Shown: positions 61,423 through 64,000 of the stretch, one piece after another
Position numbering within the stretch: the first letter of the stretch is position 1
Layout: each line of letters starts with the position of its first letter
Source: Sclerodactyla briareus
Lineage: Eukaryota; Echinodermata; Holothuroidea; Dendrochirotida; Sclerodactylidae
DNA length: 64,000 nucleotides
Assembly: GCA_026419785.1 (NCBI GenBank)
Contig: JAODTK010003865.1
Location: 62,001 to 126,000 of the forward strand
Direction: 5' to 3'
The notes under the pieces: model-generated
The model's database searches: none
What the model was told of the DNA's origin: nothing
What the model saw: only the letters and a program-made list of their open reading frames with translations
Translations under genes and position numbers: made by a program

Positions 61423-63362
61423 AAATTTGGGAGGGGCATAGGAGGTCGCACCATCTAAGCGAAGCGCCACCATGGTTGGCGCGTAGGTTACAAGGAAGTT
61501 TTTGTTTTAAACCGACTCCCAGGTTGCAGGAAACGCACTTCCGGGCCATATTGCATCCCTAAAATTGGCAATGAATTCCCCGATGTTTATTCCAAGAAAC
61601 GTTCTTGAGGGAACTGATCAATGTTTATTCCGTACAGCTCGGGCCAGACCGTCGGTTGTTGCACGCGTCGATTACGGGTACAATGGAAATTTTTAATTTT
61701 ACAGACCTCCAGAATTGCAGGAACGGCACTTCCGGGGCCCATATGCATCCCTAGAATTGGCAATGAATTCCCGATTTTTATTCAAGAAATTCTTGAGGGA
61801 ACTGATCATGTTTATTCCGTACAATTTGGGCCACAGTCGGTTGTTGACGCGTCGATGACGGTACAAGGACATTTTTATTTTTACAACCCCCATATTGCAG
61901 GAAACGGCACTTCCGGACCGTATGACAGTGAGCAACGTCCCCGAGAATTGGCATCAATTTCAAAATCATAATTCACAGAAACGTTCTTGAAGGAACGATC
62001 GATGTCTATTCCTACATTCTTGGTGCTGGCTGCCACCATCATGGACGCGTAGAGTACAAAGGAAATTTCGTTTTACGGGACCGTGCCTCACAGATTTGCA
62101 GGAAATGGCACTATCCCGCGCCGTACGCCAGTGGTCTCAAGTCCCTGAAATTGTCAATAATTTTTCAGAAATGTCATATTTCAAGAAACGTTGTTGAAGG
62201 AACTGATCGATTTTCATTCTTCAATTTGGGCCACCATCAGTGAACGAGTAGGGTACAAGGTAAATTTGAGCCTTACGAATCCCCCCAGATTGCCGGAAAC
62301 GTACTTCCCATGTCTATGGCAGAAGCAATATCCCCCAATTTACAATAAAGTTCAATCTCAAGAACCGCCCTGAAGTAAACTGATCAATGTGATTCATGCA
62401 ATTCCCGGGTAAAGTTGACGCGATAAAAACCCCCCCCCCCCCCCCCAGGTGCAAGGAGTGGCACTTCTGGCAGTAAGCAATCACTCAAATTGACAAAATA
62501 GATTTCCAAAGATCATTCGATGTCATCGTATGTTTCTTCCATCGTGGACTCCATTCTACCCATAGATATAGTTTAGAGATCTTTCCATCGAGATGGACCC
62601 TTCCAATTGGGTTGGAGGCTGCGTCCCGCAGATTGAAAATTTGCTTTTTGAACATCCACTGTCATGGAAAATGTGTGCATTTTTCGGGCAGTTGTTAAAG
62701 GATTTGATGCAGTCGCAGACAATCGTCATTTTTCAGATTTGTTTCGTCAAATTGTCGTCCAAATATCTCGTCGCAAAATTTGTCTCCGCTTCGCGCCTCT
62801 GTACATTGCTATTAGTCAATCACGGAAACGCATACTGATGAGCTACGATCCCCTACCCCCCATGGTTGTTTTTCGTTACATATAGCTTCATCTTAGTACA
62901 AAAAAAAAAAAAACACGTCAGGCTGGCAAAGCCAGTCTGAACCAGAAGATCAGATACGAAGTAGACTAAACTGTGATGTGCAGTGTTAAGAAAATAAGAA
63001 ATTTGCCAGAATCGACAAGGTTATTGTATAAAATGAGCCTATGGTATTATACAGGAAGCGGGAAGAAAGAGAACGGATACGAGCGCGCGCAGCGCGAATT
63101 TTTGTCATGTCGGCCTTCTTAACGTAACATGTAAGCAATATAATGAGAAATATGATTTAGACTTTAGATTCAGTCCGCAAAATATTGGGAAGGGGAGGGG
63201 GGAGTCCCCCGTCCCCCGTGATCGCCGCCAATGGCATTATCGACCAACTCTAATAACGGCATTCCATTCTTGTAGAGATTGGAAACGTAGTCCTTAAGCC
63301 GGGATCTAGACGCATCAAAACTCGTAACACCTGAATAATCCGAGAGCCCGGTATGAAGGTAA
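61423..63362. mobile_element. About 1.9-kb insertion splitting the LINE ORF2
   Basis: Defined by the break in the endonuclease reading between 61422 and about 63365. The insert begins with GGGAGGGGCATAGGAGG and a GAAGCGCCACCATGGTTGGC segment shared with repeat module 1 at 23.5 and 30.6 kb. It then carries an array of roughly 190-bp repeats, then CATGGAAAATGTGTGCATTTTTCGG-type and GAGCGCGCGCAGCGCGAATTTT sequence like the GCGCGC core of module 1. The exact ends and any target duplication were not resolved. Some LINE sequence may also have been lost at the junctions. Confidence 0.55.
61440..62560 (+). repeat. Tandem repeat, unit about 185-195 bp, six copies
   Basis: The landmark TTGCAGGAAACGGCACTTCC or variants recurs near 61522, 61710, 61893, 62094, 62288 and 62449. 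Each is followed by CCCTAGAATTGGCAATGAAT-like, CAAGAAACGTTCTTGAGGGA-like and TTTGGGCCACAGTCGGTTG-like segments. Divergence rises toward the right. Short frames across it are not genes. Confidence 0.8.
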
Positions 63363-63364
63363 GC

Positions 63365-64000
63365 TTTTAATGATGATTTTTATTTATTTGATGTCTGGCG
63401 TGTTCTTCACCCACAGGACTAACGTTGGACTTGGCGAGGGAAAACTTCAGTTAAGCAGAGTCGCTTGGATTTTCTTCTGTCTTCTGGGCTTTCAAACAGA
63501 GCTGATTTCCTCTAAGATTTCTCATGGTTACCGGTCAGAACCATTCACATGATCACCAATGTTTAGTTTCAATATGGGAGCTCTGGCTGGGGATATTGGA
63601 AGTTCAATAATTCACTTTTAACTGATCCTGCTTATGTGGAACTGATTAGTCAGGTATTCAATGATACTATTTCTGATCATTCGTGTTTCCCCTATAGTCG
63701 TGACATATTACCAATTTGCACGCAGTCGGTTCAGTTAGTGGATTAAAAGACCAACTTTTTTTGCGACACTCTCCATTTTGAATGTTCGAGGAAAAAGACT
63801 ATTTCGTATGATTCCTTCGTAAAAAAAAAGACTTAATTAAAGAGAGGTTGTCTTCTGAAAGAAATCAGAACTGGGAATAGTTATGTTAAGGGATTATATT
63901 GATACTTCAATCGAACTTGAGAGCATTCGTGAAGAAGAAGCTTAAGGTATTCGGATTAGTCTCGTTGCCCTTGGAATTGAGGGTGGATGGGAAAAGCCGA
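63365..64000 (+). pseudogene. LINE ORF2, end of endonuclease and linker
   Basis: Resumes with NDDFYLFDVWRVLHPQD, one stop, RWTWRGKTSVKQ and SRLDFLLSSGLSNRADFL (63366-63512). These are the canonical DVWR-LHP, TW and SRLDFLLSS motifs at the end of the L1-type endonuclease. After small frame changes comes YWKFNNSLLTDPAYVELISQ (63597-63660), the RGxGYWKFNNSLL segment between endonuclease and reverse transcriptase. KKKDLIKERLSSERNQNWE-like sequence follows near 63820-63880. The reverse transcriptase should lie beyond the window end. Stops and frameshifts mark it as inactive. Confidence 0.8.

Overview
This is animal genomic DNA: spliced exons with vertebrate-type splice sites, long repeat-rich introns and many transposon remnants. 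No bacterial operons, rRNA or CRISPR are present. A marine invertebrate deuterostome, perhaps an echinoderm, fits best. The reasons are degenerate C2H2 fingers of the [10 protein letters not shown] type, dispersed repeats rich in TGACCT/AGGTCA, an L1/Tx1-like LINE, and a foldback element resembling sea-urchin TU elements. The species call is inference. Coding frames and tandem repeats alike are peppered with one-base gains and losses, so part of the frame damage may be sequencing error rather than decay.

About 3.5-17.2 kb, minus strand: scattered exons of a rabaptin-like (RABEP) gene, an endosomal Rab5 effector coiled-coil protein. The exon at 14436-14610 is clear, those at 5509-5616, 3563-3616 and 17072-17208 are well supported, and those at 7250-7397 and 11929-11986 are plausible. 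The introns hold an AGGTCA-rich repeat, a tRNA-derived SINE, a C-rich minisatellite containing copies of a splice donor, and a hAT-like element with an 8-bp target duplication.

About 18-35 kb: no convincing gene. It holds MITEs at 18.1 and 32.25 kb, a CpG-rich patch at 21.0-21.6 kb, a foldback-type element at 22.95-25.5 kb whose inverted arms are 15-18 bp tandem arrays, relatives of its interior at 29.7-30.7 and 33.0-33.5 kb, and several local tandem duplications.

About 35-44.8 kb: AGGTCA-rich repeats in reverse orientation, one candidate plus-strand exon at 39.24 kb, a minisatellite of roughly 72 bp and about two dozen copies (39.5-41.2 kb), and GACTCG-rich tracts.

About 44.8-51.8 kb: tandem copies of a C2H2 zinc-finger gene, each alternating with the same dispersed repeat and all broken as read. 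An orphan minus-strand exon of good quality lies just beyond, at 51.85 kb.

About 52-64 kb: more of that dispersed repeat, a microsatellite, a candidate exon at 57.5 kb, then an L1/Tx1-like LINE (ORF1 remnant, then endonuclease) split by about 1.9 kb of inserted DNA that carries a tandem repeat of roughly 190 bp. The LINE continues past the window end.
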